A stretch of 64,000 nt of DNA, from contig CM055107.1 of NCBI GenBank assembly GCA_029204225.1, positions 5,864,873-5,928,872 on the forward strand, read 5' to 3'. Shown here piece by piece: positions 34,901 through 46,139 of the stretch. Position 1 is the first letter of the stretch. The number at the start of each line of letters is the position of its first letter. The stretch is from Diphasiastrum complanatum (lineage: Eukaryota; Streptophyta; Lycopodiopsida; Lycopodiales; Lycopodiaceae). Position numbers and translations under genes: made by a program. The notes under the pieces were generated by a model. The model was not told the DNA's origin, did no database searches, and worked only from the letters and a program-made list of their open reading frames with translations.

Positions 34901-35289
34901 AAGAGGAGCTATACACCTTCCAACTGGACGGATTCGAAATCAAAGGCCAAGAACACAAAGTGTGTAAGCTGCACAAAGCAATCTATAGTCTGAAACAGGC
35001 TGCAAGAGCATGGTTCGATAGAATCAACTCTTATCTCATTCAATTGGGATTTGCAAACAATCCAGCTGACTATAATGTTTATTCAAAGCATATAGGCACC
35101 AATTCAGTTCACATAGCTCTTTACGTAGATGATGCATTTATTCTGTCTAACGACACTTCTCTTCTGCACACTACTAAGAGTGATCTGTCAAAGGAATTTG
35201 ACATGACTGATTTAGGAGCTGTTCAATCTTTTCTAGGAATTCACATTACTAGAAATAGACTTCAGAAGAAGATCTATCTTAGCCAATAG
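34900..35289 (+). pseudogene. Element H reverse transcriptase, late part
   Basis: Reads LHKAIYSLKQAARAWFDRI, then VHIALYVDDAFI with the catalytic YVDD box intact, and EFDMTDLGAVQSFLGI. A stop at 35287 follows YLSQ. The first RT motifs (V-E-F-PV-K) are missing. Confidence 0.9.
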
Positions 35290-35341
35290 ACATACCTAAA
35301 AGGCATTTCAGAAAAGTTTCATATGTCTGATTGTAAACCAA

Positions 35342-35741
35342 TTGATATCCCAATGGATAGTATTGACTAAACCTAATTGTGCTGAGACTGAAAGTGAAGT
35401 ACTCGACTTAGTGAAGTACCCTTATCATTCACTAATCGGATCTCTAATGTATGCAATGTTGTGTACTAGACTAGATCTAGCATACACTATTAGCATGCTA
35501 AGTCAATTCATGTCTAATCCCATGATCTCTCATTGGAAAGTGTTGAAGAGAGTGATGAGATATATTCAGGAAATTTTAGATCACATTTTATGTTACGATG
35601 GAAATGCTATCAACCCACTCATCCTGCGAGGCTATTCCGACTTAGATTGGGCAAGAACAGTTTCTATCAGAAAATCTACCTCCGGGTTCTGTTTCTATCT
35701 GGTAGGGGGACCGATTTTGTGGAACTCAAGGAAGCAGAAAT
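35342..35741 (+). pseudogene. Element H RNase H, first part, broken by N2
   Basis: Reads HSLIGSLMYAMLCTRLDLAY, then LRGYSDLDWA and KSTSGFCFYLVGGPI, the copia connection and RNase H domain, ending at the N2 insertion. It resumes at 40490 with STALSSTEAEYIATCQASKE, the following RNase H motif with its catalytic Glu. Confidence 0.9.
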
Positions 35742-36573
35742 TGTGAAAAATGCAAAAATAAGCTTGGTAGAGGCCAAAAATCTTGTATATAGATAAACAC
35801 ACATGTGTGGAGCCTGTTACCACGTGTGAAAATAGTGTACTTGTCATGTACCATAATCATATAGGTTGTACATATGATTTAATTCAAGTTCTAGTGGCTA
35901 AAAAGGCCAAAATCTAGTTTTCTAGACATATGACACATGGCATCAATCTATTGCTTGCATGAGCCACATCCTTTGGTTAGGTGTCACATCCCATGTGTAG
36001 AGGACAGCTCACATGTGTGGAATAAGCTGAAGTAGACGAATTTTGACTTCTAGAAGATTTTCAAGTAGATCTCCATATAGAAGGAAAATGTACCAAACGT
36101 GCTCAAAATAGAAGGTTTTGTCCAAGTGTCAGTTTTGCATGATGAATCATCATATGACAAAGCACCTTCACACATGTGGGATCAAAGGGATGATCAGTAC
36201 CACGAGCTCTCACTTATTGTATATATAGAGCCACATTTGGCCAGAATCAGTGTGAGACACCAATCTTGGTTTTGGAAGCAATTTTGAGTGATTCTCTCCA
36301 TTTGTCTACATTTGTTTTGATTGTTTTGAGGTTCTATCAATGTGTACTTGATTTTCAGGCTGGAGTCCGTACTTAGACAGGGTTTCACACATGGGAAACC
36401 AGAAAGTACACCTACCTTCAATTAATGATTGTTCTTGTTAGGATTTTGTGTCTAGAATTGATCTAGATTGATCTTAATCTCAAGTAGATTGATAGATCAA
36501 GTAATCTGACAACCAATCCCTCTTGAGGATCAGATTAGGATCCACTCTTGGTCCTTTTTGTACTTTTTCCACA
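35742..36573 (+). repeat. 5' LTR of N2
   Basis: Begins TGTGAAAAATGC and ends TTTTTCCACA. Contains several acacatgtg and cacgtg boxes (near 35799, 35821, 36009, 36170). Confidence 0.94.
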
Positions 36574-36586
36574 TGGTATCAGAGCC
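36574..36586 (+). promoter_or_regulatory. Primer-binding site of N2
   Basis: tggtatcagagcc directly after the LTR. Confidence 0.9.
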
Positions 36587-38160
36587 TAGTACAAGAGGTT
36601 TTGTTAAAATTGATAGGGTTAATCCAAATCAAAGCCAAAATTAGCAGTTTTTTGGAAACTAGTCAAATTTTGTGTAGCGAGTTGGATTTGATAGCTATCT
36701 ACAAAATTTTTGGTCCAGATCTTGTTGTGGGCTGTAGGAACCCTTTTCACACGTGTGAGGCCGTACAGCTCCGGTTTTGGCTGATAAATTTCAAAAATTT
36801 GTAGAATTTGACTCACATACACAATTTGAGTGATTTTTAATGCAAAATCTAGCATTTTTTATAGTAAATCTAATCCTTTGATTAGTTCTTGGATTAGATC
36901 AGCCAAAAAATTAAAATTGAAGCTTGAAATAGGTGCATTAATTGATCTTCTTTGATTTTTTGAGTGTATGTTGAAGTTATGAGAGATTTTGCTAAAAATC
37001 ATAGATTAAGGAGTGATATGCAAGGTGAGAGGATGAAATCCATTGTACCATCACTCTAGATTTGTTCAAGAGTGATAGGGTCAAGTTTATAAGCACCAAT
37101 TTTCTAGAAAACATCCTTGGATCTATCCTCCAAGTGAAACCTTTGAGAGTTTCTAGTGCATATAGAGCATCTATGCAAATCTTTTGTAGAATTTGACATA
37201 GATTGGCTTAAATTGAGAGTTCTAGAAAAGAGATTGAGATCCAAGTCACATTGTTCAACCATACTCAATTTGTTTGAGTGATTGTAAGGTTTGAAAAGAG
37301 TCATTAAGGTGTCTATGGCAAATGTGTAGAGAGAGATCCAATTTTCTAAGAGTTCCTTCCTTTGTAGAGGGCAAGATCTAGAAGCTCATTATGTGTTGTT
37401 ATAGGTGAAGAATTTGTCTTCTCCTATGTGATCAAATCTTTCTAAGTGGCATTAGCTCTTTGAAGCACAATATCTTAGTGAGAAAAATCACAACTTTTGA
37501 TTTTGAATTTCATTCCAAGTCTTAAAAGGTAGAGTAATTGGTGGAATTCAATAGGAGTGATTGAATTCAATTTGTTGAGCAAAAATTGACATAGTATGTA
37601 TGAAACTCAAATTAGTTCTACTCAACTTTCTTTGTGAGAGTGTGAGGGTCACTTTGTGATCCCATTTGATGTTTAGAATGAGGAGGAGTCCATATTTGAG
37701 TATTCATGTATGGTTGAGATCTTTGTGAATCTCTAGTTGTCTAAGTTTTAAGCTTTGTGAAAAATTGGTGGTATAGTTTGTTTTCAAATCAAATCAGAGT
37801 GAGATTATTTGGGTCAAGAGTGAGTCCAAAAGAAGTGATTAAGTTTGATTTTCATGTGTTTGAAACAAAACCCATCTTTTGTTCAAGAATCTCAAGTGTT
37901 GAGAGAACTACTCAAGTGAAAAGGAAAATCTAGGTGTCAAATCTTTTCATATCCATTTCAACTTTCAAAAGAAAGAGTCATTGGTATTTGATGAGTCCAA
38001 TAGGAGATTTGATCTGATTTCTTTTGTGATTTGATTCAAATATTGTGTGCTTTTGTCTTAGTGATCAAAGCAAAGTTTCCAAGTGGCTAGTCATTAGTGT
38101 GAAGATTGATTCTTAGGTTTGTGAGCTAGATCTTTTGTAGATCATTCTAGATTACTGAAG
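36587..38160 (+). other. N2 leader
   Basis: About 1.6 kb of AT-rich non-coding leader with no domain seen. A ttcacacgtgtgagg box lies near 36748. Confidence 0.65.
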
Positions 38161-38883
38161 ATGTTCAAATCTAGTCTCTTGAAAGTCACAAATTACATTT
38201 GTATAATCATATCACAGGTTTTTATTCACATGGCATCAATAGGTGGCATCCTATTGAAGGAAAGAAAGGATCCTAAGTGCAACCTTTGTGGCAAGGGAGG
38301 ATATATTTTCTCAAGATGCTACAAAAAGAAGACCAATCCATCCAAGGAGAACCAAAGAAAGGGGGCCGAGGTGAAGGATGAAGCTTCAAGTTCAAAATAC
38401 AAATACAAGAAGGACAAGTCCAAGGAAAGGTGTTTCCTTTTTGGAAAGGTGAATGAGGCTTGGAGTCTCACAAGGACTTGCAAGATTTGTTTTCAAGAGT
38501 CCATCACAACACATGTTGAATCTTTTGAAATTTTTCATTTGGAAGTGCATTGTTTGGTTCAAGTTGCAAAGATAGATGTCACTTTCATGAAAGTAACTTG
38601 GATTTATTTTATGTCCGTGGAAAGAATTTTGCTTGTAACTTTGGACAAGTTCAAACTTCTTGTTATTATCCAAGAGAAATCAATCAAGAATAAGGAGCAA
38701 TCACAAAATGAAAATAGTTTCATTTATGCTCTCATGTCAACTTATGAAGAACCATTTTGCTTTGAAGAGATTTTTGTATCTCAAAGGTGGATTAAGGCAA
38801 TGCTAGTTGAGTGTGATGCCTTAAAAGATAGCAAAATATGTTTTCCTTGTAAGCTTACATTAGTTATGAAGTCAAGGAAATAA
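38161..38883 (+). pseudogene. N2 ORF with degenerate zinc knuckle, otherwise unrecognised
   Basis: Open from an ATG at 38161 for 240 residues. Residues about 35-60 read CNLCGKGGYIFSRC, a Gag zinc knuckle that has lost its His. A Lys/Ser-rich linker follows, then a second Cys-containing stretch (KERCFLFGKVNE). From about residue 100 the protein is unlike Gag: TCKICFQESITTHVESFEIF, then FMKVTWIYFMSVERILLV. The N-terminal Gag domain is absent. Another frame downstream (38926-39219) begins MNDVFIYKDENCMFSILKAS and is also unrecognised. Like the tail of the N1 ORF, these could be captured sequence or drifted remains. Confidence 0.55.
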
Positions 38884-38925
38884 AAATATCTTCATAATAT
38901 AGGATCTTTTGGTTTCAATAAGATC

Positions 38926-39219
38926 ATGAATGATGTGTTCATTTATAAAGATGAAAATTGTATGTTTTCAATTCTAAAGGCAAGTTGTAAACTTCTTATG
39001 AGAATAAGTGAAGCATCCAAAGTGGACACTTATATCCATAAGCAAGTAGTTAGCCTTATTGAGATGGAGATACCTTTTGATTTCAGTATTGGAAAAATCA
39101 TGCCAAGTTGTGGTGATTTTTGGACTTATGTTTCTAGCATAAGTAATCTTGATAATCATAGGAAGTGCATATTGAATGGTCATACTTGTTGTGATCATTA
39201 TGAGACATGGAGGTCTTAG
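38926..39219 (+). pseudogene. N2 second ORF, unrecognised
   Basis: 97 residues from an ATG at 38926 after the stop at 38883. The sequence includes VSLIEMEIPFDFSIGKIM and YVSSISNLDNHRKC. An acidic KEEHHEEDLKE-type stretch continues past its stop codon near 39230-39300, similar in position to the acidic stretch in the N1 ORF. No domain is recognised. Confidence 0.4.
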
Positions 39220-39653
39220 ATTTTCATCAAGAAGGAGCATCATGAAGAGGATCTTAAGGAGTCATCTCAAGGTTCAAGTGTGCCAAGGATTGAGGAGGAG
39301 AGACCTTCTCAAGTTGTGATTCCAAAAAGAAACTCAAGAAACATGGTTGAACCCATGTGGCTCACATCTCAAGGGAAAGAGGAGCATATCTAATGTGAAG
39401 GAGCAAGCCTCAAGGTCAAGCATGTACATGAAAATTGGAAGGAATCAATTTTGGAGGTGCTAGGATGGTGCAAAGCTCTCAAGCTCATCAAAGATGTCAA
39501 CTCAAAGAAGCACTATCATGAATATGGTGATTTCAGATCAACATCAAGCTCATTGGATGATCTTCACACCTTTTGAACCAGCAAAGACCAATTCAGCCCA
39601 TGGAGTCAAGTTCAAGATCATCATGTTTTCCATCAAGCTAAATTTACCAAGCT

Positions 39654-39667
39654 AGATTTTTGAGGAG
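39654..39667 (+). promoter_or_regulatory. Polypurine tract of N2
   Basis: gatttttgaggag immediately before the 3' LTR. Confidence 0.75.
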
Positions 39668-40489
39668 TGTGAAAAATACAAAGATAAGCTTGGTAGAGGC
39701 CAAAAATCTTGTATATAGATAAACACACATGTGTGGAGCCTGTTCCCACGTGTGAAAATAGTGTACTTGCCATGTACCATAATCATATAGGTTGTACATA
39801 TGATTTAATTCAAGTTCTAGTGGCTAAAAAGGCCAAAAACTAGTTTTCTAGACATATGACACATGGCATCAATCTATTGCTTGCATGAGCCACATCCTTT
39901 CGTTAGGTGTCACATCCCATGTGTAGAGGACATCTCACATGTGTGGAATAAGCTAAAGTAGACGAATTTTGACTTCTAGAAGATTTTCAAGTAGATCTCC
40001 ATATAGAAGGAAAATGGACCAAAAGTGCTCTAAATAGAAGGTTTTGTCCAAGTGTCACTTTTGCATGATGAATCATCATATGACAAAGCACCTTCACACA
40101 TGTGGGATCAAAGGGATGATCAGTACCACGAGCTCCCACTTATTGTATATATAGAGCCACATTTGGCGAGAATCAGTGTGAGACACCAATCTTGGTTTTG
40201 GAAGCAATTTTGAGTGATTCTCTCCATTTGTTTTGATTGTTTTGAGGTTCTATCAATGTGTACTTGATTTTCAGGTTGGAGTCCGTACTCAGACATGGTT
40301 TCACACGTGGGAAACGAGAAAGTACACCTACCTTCAATTAATGATTGTTCTTGTTAGGATTTTGTGTCTAGAATTGATCTAGATTGATCTTAATCTCAAG
40401 TAGATTGATAGATCAAGTAATTTGACAACCAATCCCTCTTGAGGATCAGATTAGGATCCACTCTTGGTCCTTTTTGTACTTTTTCCACA
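39668..40489 (+). repeat. 3' LTR of N2
   Basis: Begins TGTGAAAAATAC and ends TTTTTCCACA; 822 bp. Confidence 0.94.
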
Positions 40490-40560
40490 GAAATCAACTG
40501 CGCTTTCTTCGACAGAGGCAGAGTACATCGCAACATGTCAAGCTTCAAAAGAAGCTAAAA

Positions 40561-41596
40561 TATATGGCTTCTATGACAACTATACATAGTGTATAGTGTC
40601 AACCCATAAGGAATGTTGACGTGGACGAGGGCGCTGCAAATTCTCTCACTTCGCTTTATAAAGGAAGTGGTTTTCTCTCACTTCGCAAATTTGGAAAGTG
40701 GCTGGGAATGTTCCTCGTGCAAAGTAGATGACCTTCGGCATTTTTTTCTCTCTTCAAGATTTTGCGAAAAAGGCGAAGGTGCCCATAAAAAGGCGAAGGT
40801 GTCCTTAAAAAAGACAAATGTGTCTTTGAAACAGTTCAACATAAAAAATGGATGACCTTCGAGAATTTTCTATCTCTTCGCAAACTTTTCGCGAACAAAG
40901 CTGAAGGTGTTAAAAATTATTTGAACTTTTGAACTGTCGCGAACATTTCGCGAAAAAGTCGAGGGTGTTCTAAAATAGTTGAACTTTTGGACTGTCGCGA
41001 ACATTTCACGAAGCTGTCTCGAACATAGTTCACTTCTGCAGACTGTCTCGAAAACAATGTAAATCTGTAGACTTGTTCTAAATGCAAGTTTTGTGGAAGT
41101 CCTTGAAGATGGCCAAGTCTTCAATGACTGCAAGTTATTAAACTTAACATCTAAACTTAAAATTATAATGGGATTGGTTACCCTTTGCTGGTGATCAGTC
41201 GGAAGTTCGTTATGTTCTTCAAGTAATTGGCTGTCTAAGTTATCATTTACCAAGGAGGCAACTGTGGGCTTAATTTCCAATAGTCCCCCTTAAGGTCACA
41301 GTTGGTGCCTTGGTATCTTCGTCAGGTTCTGCATGTTGAAGAACTTCTGGTGCTTGATCTTGGGAAGTGCTTTGGTGAAGATGTCATGACCATTTTTGTT
41401 GTGGAGCAATATTGAAGGATCACTTGCCCTGAGAAAACTTTCTCCCGAATGAAATGATACTGGATTTCTATGTGCTTGGATTTGCCATAAAATCTGAAAT
41501 TCAGTGACCGTGAAATATAGCTCAAGTTGTCACACAGAATGGTGGTAGCATTAAACTGAGTGTGACGTAAGTCGTGAAGTAACAACCTGATCACAA
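40561..41596 (-). other. Inverted segment of element H (RNase H end, PPT and LTR start)
   Basis: Reading the minus strand from 41596: RLLLHDLRHTQFNATT and SKHIEIQYHFIREKV (the C-terminal RNase H of copia), then the PPT ttaaggggga (about 41284-41293), then TATTGGAAATTAAGCCC, which matches the start of the 5' LTR of H, down to 40561. Flanking plus-strand sequence stops in RNase H at 40560 and resumes inside the LTR at 41597, so the piece has flipped in place. About 38 bp of LTR (cttccaagtacaagcgg onward) is missing at one junction. Confidence 0.9.
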
Positions 41597-42227
41597 GCAT
41601 TTATTGTAGTTAATACACGGATGAAATCTATAAATAGATCATCCAAGCACATATTGTTGGTTGTTTTGTCCATGAGACACATTATTTGAGCCTCCCAATT
41701 ACGTCGTCAATTTTGGTTGTAATTGCTATTTGTATTGTGCTTCAGTGTAATATAGCAACAACTTGCTTTTATCTGTGTACTACATAGATGAATGCATGTT
41801 GTGATTGAATGCACTTTCATTGTTGTTTGATCACGCTTGTATACTCACTCTGATTAGAACACGGACGTCTACGACTCCTCAGTTTCTGATCAGACGATGG
41901 CTGTCTTTGACACCTGAGGAAACTCGTGATATCATACTGCTCTTCCATTTATTTCAAAACTATACTTGACGTTGAATCTGATTTCAGTAGTACCACACAC
42001 AAACCATCTCCAATCTCTTCGGTGGACTGTACTCTTGTTTTAGAGTATGAGTTAATTTTTTAAGATCATGTTGGGCAATTAGAACGCATAAAGCTGTGAT
42101 TATCTTTAGCATAAGTTGTCTATTAGACTGGTTTTGCACCTAGCAGCCGATTAGAATGGGAGAGTTGTTCCGCAATATTCATGCTCTCTTCTCCGTTCTC
42201 GTTCTTCCTATCTCCCTTGCCCCATCA
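41597..42227 (+). repeat. 3' LTR of element H, remaining direct part
   Basis: Matches 5' LTR positions from about 32985 to 33598 (catttattgtagttaatac onward) and ends TTGCCCCATCA. It has a small insertion near 42170-42185. Confidence 0.9.
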
Positions 42228-43100
42228 ATATAGCCAGGTCAAAATTGTGTCAAAAGATCAACAAAGACTAAATTTACTATTTAATGCAGAACCTATGCCT
42301 ATAAAGTAATGGCATTCGATCTCTATAATGAAAAAAAAAATGGGGAAAGGGGGGATGGGGGTACAATCCCCCCCCTGCTGCCCACTTCGAGCGACTGCCT
42401 TGGGTGGGCACGCGGGGATCGCGTGGGAGGGCAGGGGGGACGTGGGGCCCTCCGGGCCCTGCAGCTCGAAGAGGGCCAGCAACCCGGAGTGGAATGGAGG
42501 GGGTGCCCGCTGGCTGCAAGTAATCATATTTGAATGATCTGAGACATTTATGTGTTCATGGGGGATGCCAATTACTATTGGATCTTCATTTTATTTTCTG
42601 CAAATTTGGCACATCCAATTTACAAACATTGGGGGAAAGAAGCTTAAGAAAAAAGAAAGAAAGATATTGGCTCCTATCCTACGGCCTCCAAACTAGACAA
42701 TGGAATTTTATGTGCATGTACAAATGTATCTAAATATGCGATCGAAGTAGTGTTGACCCAATTGGATGAATACAAAAAGAAAAATCATCAATCATTAGTC
42801 AAATGAAGCAAATATCAATTACTCTAAGCTTGAATGGGAAGTCTTGTCAATGCTCTTACAGTAAAGAGGTTCTACCATTATTTGATTGCCACTCATTTTA
42901 CTCTTTATCTAGATCACCAGCCTCTATTGTACTTGTTGGTAAACAAAACTTGCAACATAGGATAGATCACAAGATGGTTGTTATCATTGTTGATCTTTGA
43001 TTTTCATGTGGTGTAGGGAGAAAAAACCAAAAATACATGGTTGATCATGTATCAAGAATCAAACAATTCAAAAAGGTGCTGAAATTGATAATGAGTCACA
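42228..43100 (+). pseudogene. Gypsy pol, RT remainder and RNase H
   Basis: Resumes the interrupted RT with YSQVKIV. After a GC-rich block come degenerate RNase H frames: YAIEVVLTQLDEYKK-like, TLYLDHQPLLYLLVNK-like and RWLLSLLIFDFHVV-like, the gypsy RNase H order. Many stops. Confidence 0.75.
42336..42525. other. GC-rich block inserted in gypsy pol
   Basis: About 190 bp of very GC-rich sequence (runs of g and c, gggccctccgggccctgcag) inside a background below 40% GC, with an A10 tract on its left. The frames here are artefacts of composition. Origin not recognised. Confidence 0.7.
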
Positions 43101-44179
43101 TGATATAGCACTTTTTTATGTGGATGTCGTACTAGATTGGTGGTCCGTAGATATAGTAGAATACCTAATGTAGGGCCAACCGGATTGATCTGTATCCTAG
43201 GCTCAACGATGGAAGTTTGTCCTAAAAGCTAGACCTTTTAATGTAAAAAATATTGAGATATTAGAATCAATCAGATAGTAACTCAAAAGATGTTTGGAAA
43301 GAAATTAAACACTTCAAGTAATTAAATCTTTTCGTGAAGAAGATGCACGTGGACACTTTGCTATGAAGGACACAATGAAAAAGATTATGAATGGCAAATA
43401 CTGGTGGCCAACTATGTGTAAGAAGGTACACATATTCATTCAAAATTGTGAGCCATGTCAAAGAGTTGGAAAGCCTCATCTAATTGGCCTCTAACATCAA
43501 TTTTACCTTTAGCTCCATTTGAAAAATGGGGAGTTGATTTTGTAGGACCTATAAAACCAGCTACAAGACATAGCAAAAATCGATACATATTGGTAGCAAC
43601 TGACTACTATATCAAAATGGGAGAAGCACAAGCAACAAAAAAAAATGATGCAGAGATAGTGGCAAATCTTTTATTTGTCAATATTATTACCAGATATGGC
43701 TATCCATTGGAATTGGTGACTGACAGGGGTACTCATTTTATTAATGACATTATTGCTTGAAATTGTTAAAATATTTTACGATCACTCATAGAAGAACTAC
43801 ACCCTACATTCCAAAGGCTAATGTTTTAACAAAAAGAGCAAATGTTATATTATGCAAAATATCGAACAAAATAACAAATGAGCATTCTATTGATTAGGAT
43901 ACCAAGATACCATCTGCCCTATGGGCATATAGAAACAAAGAAAAGATTACAATAAAGAAAACACCATTTTATTTGGTATATGGGATGTATCCTATATTAT
44001 CTAGTGAATTTAATGTTCCTACTTATTCAGGAATCCAAAAGAGATGAATCCAACCAAATGATTGATGAAGGATTACATATAATGTCACGGTTGGACGAAG
44101 ATCTATTATGCACATTACAAGAAACATATGCATATCTCTACCTTCATGAACGCACAAATATTTCAACTATAGAAGCCAT

Positions 44180-44240
<61 letters not shown>

Positions 44241-44300
44241 CCCACTACGTTCTATCATAAGCATGATAAGATCTGGAAGTGTGGTGGTCATTGAACCATA
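43101..44300 (+). pseudogene. Gypsy integrase
   Basis: Zinc-binding domain: DARGHFAMKDTMKKIMNGKY and CEPCQRVGKP. The core follows in the frame 43455-43760: FEKWGVDFVGPIKP, then ILVATDYYIKMGEAQA and YGYPLELVTDRGTHFIND, with the first two catalytic Asp present. The third-acid region is broken (stops after 43758). Later LWAYRN and TPFYLVYGM-type motifs are recognisable in other frames. The end is overrun by a GA microsatellite. Confidence 0.88.
44183..44240. repeat. (GA)n microsatellite
   Basis: About 29 ga copies at the end of the gypsy pol relic. Confidence 0.96.
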
Positions 44301-45482
44301 CTAGGGACTTATTGATGCTTAAATTTAAAATCCCTCAAAAATGAAAACCTATTCCTTGCTTGAAAACCATCTTTCAAAAAAATTCCTCATTGGTAAAGTA
44401 TGTAACAAGATTGGTGTTCTACTTAATATGTCGCGTACATAGATCTGTGGCTAGTTCTCTTGTTTGTGTGTGTGTGTATACCACAAAATTGTGTCACGAG
44501 TCATAACAAGTAGAAGATTTCAGCCTTTAAGTTAAATAACTTTTCTAGTGACACTTTGACATGAAGATTCAAAAGCAACACATTCACACATATATACCTT
44601 CCCATATTCCTCTCTTAGATTTAGTTTCTCTTGTCTATCCGAGAATTTGGATCATGATAAACTCAAAATTCTGTATCCCTCAACACGTTTTGGAATGACC
44701 CTTTAGGCTTTTACCAAAACAGTCAGATTCCGAGGTTATTTGGAAGATACTCGAAGACTGAAGTGCAAAGGAGGAAAGTACTAGAGGCTGGCGGCCCGTG
44801 GCACTCACTAAACTCCCACCTAACTGCAAATACTTGTACAAAGCATGTGCACGGCATGTGGCATGGCCCACACTCACATGTTCTAACTTCTAATTCTCAC
44901 TATCTATTGCGTGTATGCTTGCTTTCACACACAAACACACATATGCCAAACACATATGCATGCACAGGTATGGTGGGCAGCGCTACCACCAGCTAAGTTC
45001 TACTTGTCAAGACTGAAGACCAATCTTAGTGCTGAATGCTTATCGGGCTAGCAGATTGCGATTCTCGAAGATCCTGAATTCCTGCAGGATACACATTGCA
45101 GTCGCGTTTTCCTCTCTCTCTCGAGTCTCATTCCGGGTCCGCGGTACGCCTAGATGCTCTACAGACTATGACATGAAAAAGATCGCAACCCGAGCACGTT
45201 GGCAACGAGGGCATGCATGCGCATGGCAGATGTCATTATGTGCACGGAATTCATTATTCGGTACAACCCACTATTTACATTTAATAGACAGGGCTGTGGT
45301 GCATGCTGCATCTGCAATGTGCATATCAATTTTCTAAACACCGGAGTCTGTCTTGACTTATGGAATCTGAGGCCAGACTCCATACTTCAAATTCCGGAGC
45401 TGATTGGCATTCCTCCCATTTGCTACCGTCAGAACAGAAAAATACCCACAAACTCTAGAAATTGCTAAGACAAGAATATATC
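44301..45482. other. Low-repeat spacer
   Basis: Base composition is more balanced than in the surrounding elements. A short (gt)n run lies near 44465. The frame at 45029-45337 is not recognisable. No retroelement domain is seen. Confidence 0.4.
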
Positions 45483-45611
45483 TTTTATTATAAAGATTAC
45501 AGGTTGAAGCTTAGTTAATGCCGACTCTCAATTTTTCCCGAGCTGTAAGCACTGACCGCTCCAGACCTGAAAGTCCTTTTCCTTCACCAGACGTGACTTC
45601 TTCCCTGGGCG

Positions 45612-45839
45612 TTAGCCTTCCCAGAACCCATGCCCCCTCCAGGAATGATCCTCTGTTTCTCTTCCGCGTCTTTTGCTTATAGCGTCAGCATATGCCACAC
45701 TCAACGTTGGCTTCTTTGTCCACATCGGTGCCTTCATTTCGCGCTGCAGACTTACAAACCGAACGTCAGTATTCGATGCAGATGGTGACTGATCTGCAGC
45801 CCGCCGTCGAGCAATATCTGGAGACTGGGATGCCCGAAC
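45612..45839 (-). CDS. Possible terminal exon of an unidentified gene
   Basis: On the minus strand a pyrimidine-rich tctttttatctag at 45840-45852 looks like a 3' splice acceptor. From 45839 the frame is open for 75 codons to a TAA at 45612. It reads SPDIARRRAADQSPSASN, then MWTKKPTLSVAYADAISKRR and ends HSWRGHGFWEG; this is compositionally like real protein and has no start codon of its own. An AATAAA-type signal lies downstream on the same strand at 45483-45489. I do not recognise the protein and did not find the upstream exon; a frame at 45981-45843 (DTDSGDTASYEQK) is in a different phase. It lies tail-away from the glutaredoxin gene. Confidence 0.35.
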   Translation of the reverse strand, partial: VRASQSPDIARRRAADQSPSASNTDVRFVSLQREMKAPMWTKKPTLSVAYADAISKRRGRETEDHSWRGHGFWEG

Positions 45840-46139
45840 CTAGATAAAAAGATTTTTGCTCGTATGACGCTGTGTCACCAGAGTCGGTGTCTCTAGATCC
45901 ATAGATTCCTTGATGTAAATCACTTGAGTTTCCCGTGTTCATATGTTGGTGTTCTTGGACGTTACACAGCGAAGCACTCAAGTTTGAGGTGTAAGCTAAG
46001 CACTAATGTCTAGTGTTCACAATCATCTCAGTTCCATGCTTTGATGTATAATTCAGCAGTGCGTCAGATCTTCATTCACAGCATCTGATTATGTACATCC
46101 TCAGATACCTGTTCACACCAACCAAAAGCTAAACGAGCC

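Larger units (their letters stand above)
35742..40489 (+). mobile_element. N2: non-autonomous LTR element related to N1
   Basis: LTRs of 832 and 822 bp (the 5' copy has 10 extra bases) differ at about 20 sites by eye. The target duplication gaaat is perfect (35737-35741 and 40490-40494). The PBS and PPT are intact. The interior has a long non-coding leader and a zinc-knuckle relic but no recognisable protease, integrase or RT. LTR starts (TGTGAAAAAT versus TGTGAAAAATT), leader starts after the PBS (ctagtacaagag versus aagtacaagag) and PPT context (aagctaaattt) link it to N1. Confidence 0.93.
32216..42227 (+). mobile_element. Copia element H, rearranged and carrying nested N2
   Basis: The 5' LTR (32216-33598), PBS, gag, protease, RT and RNase H are followed by a partly inverted 3' LTR ending at 42227. 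Flanks are ataca (32211-32215) and atata (42228-42232), a target duplication with one change. Internally the protease is joined directly to the late part of RT, so integrase and early RT are deleted. N2 interrupts RNase H at 35742-40489. The segment 40561-41596 is inverted in place. The copy is dead. Confidence 0.9.

Noticed and set aside
42258-42537. Several overlapping Pro/Gly-rich frames on both strands
   Set aside because: Compositional artefacts of the GC-rich block; no start context or motif.
43980-44294. 104-residue frame ending in an Arg-Glu repeat
   Set aside because: Tail of decayed gypsy integrase run into a GA microsatellite.
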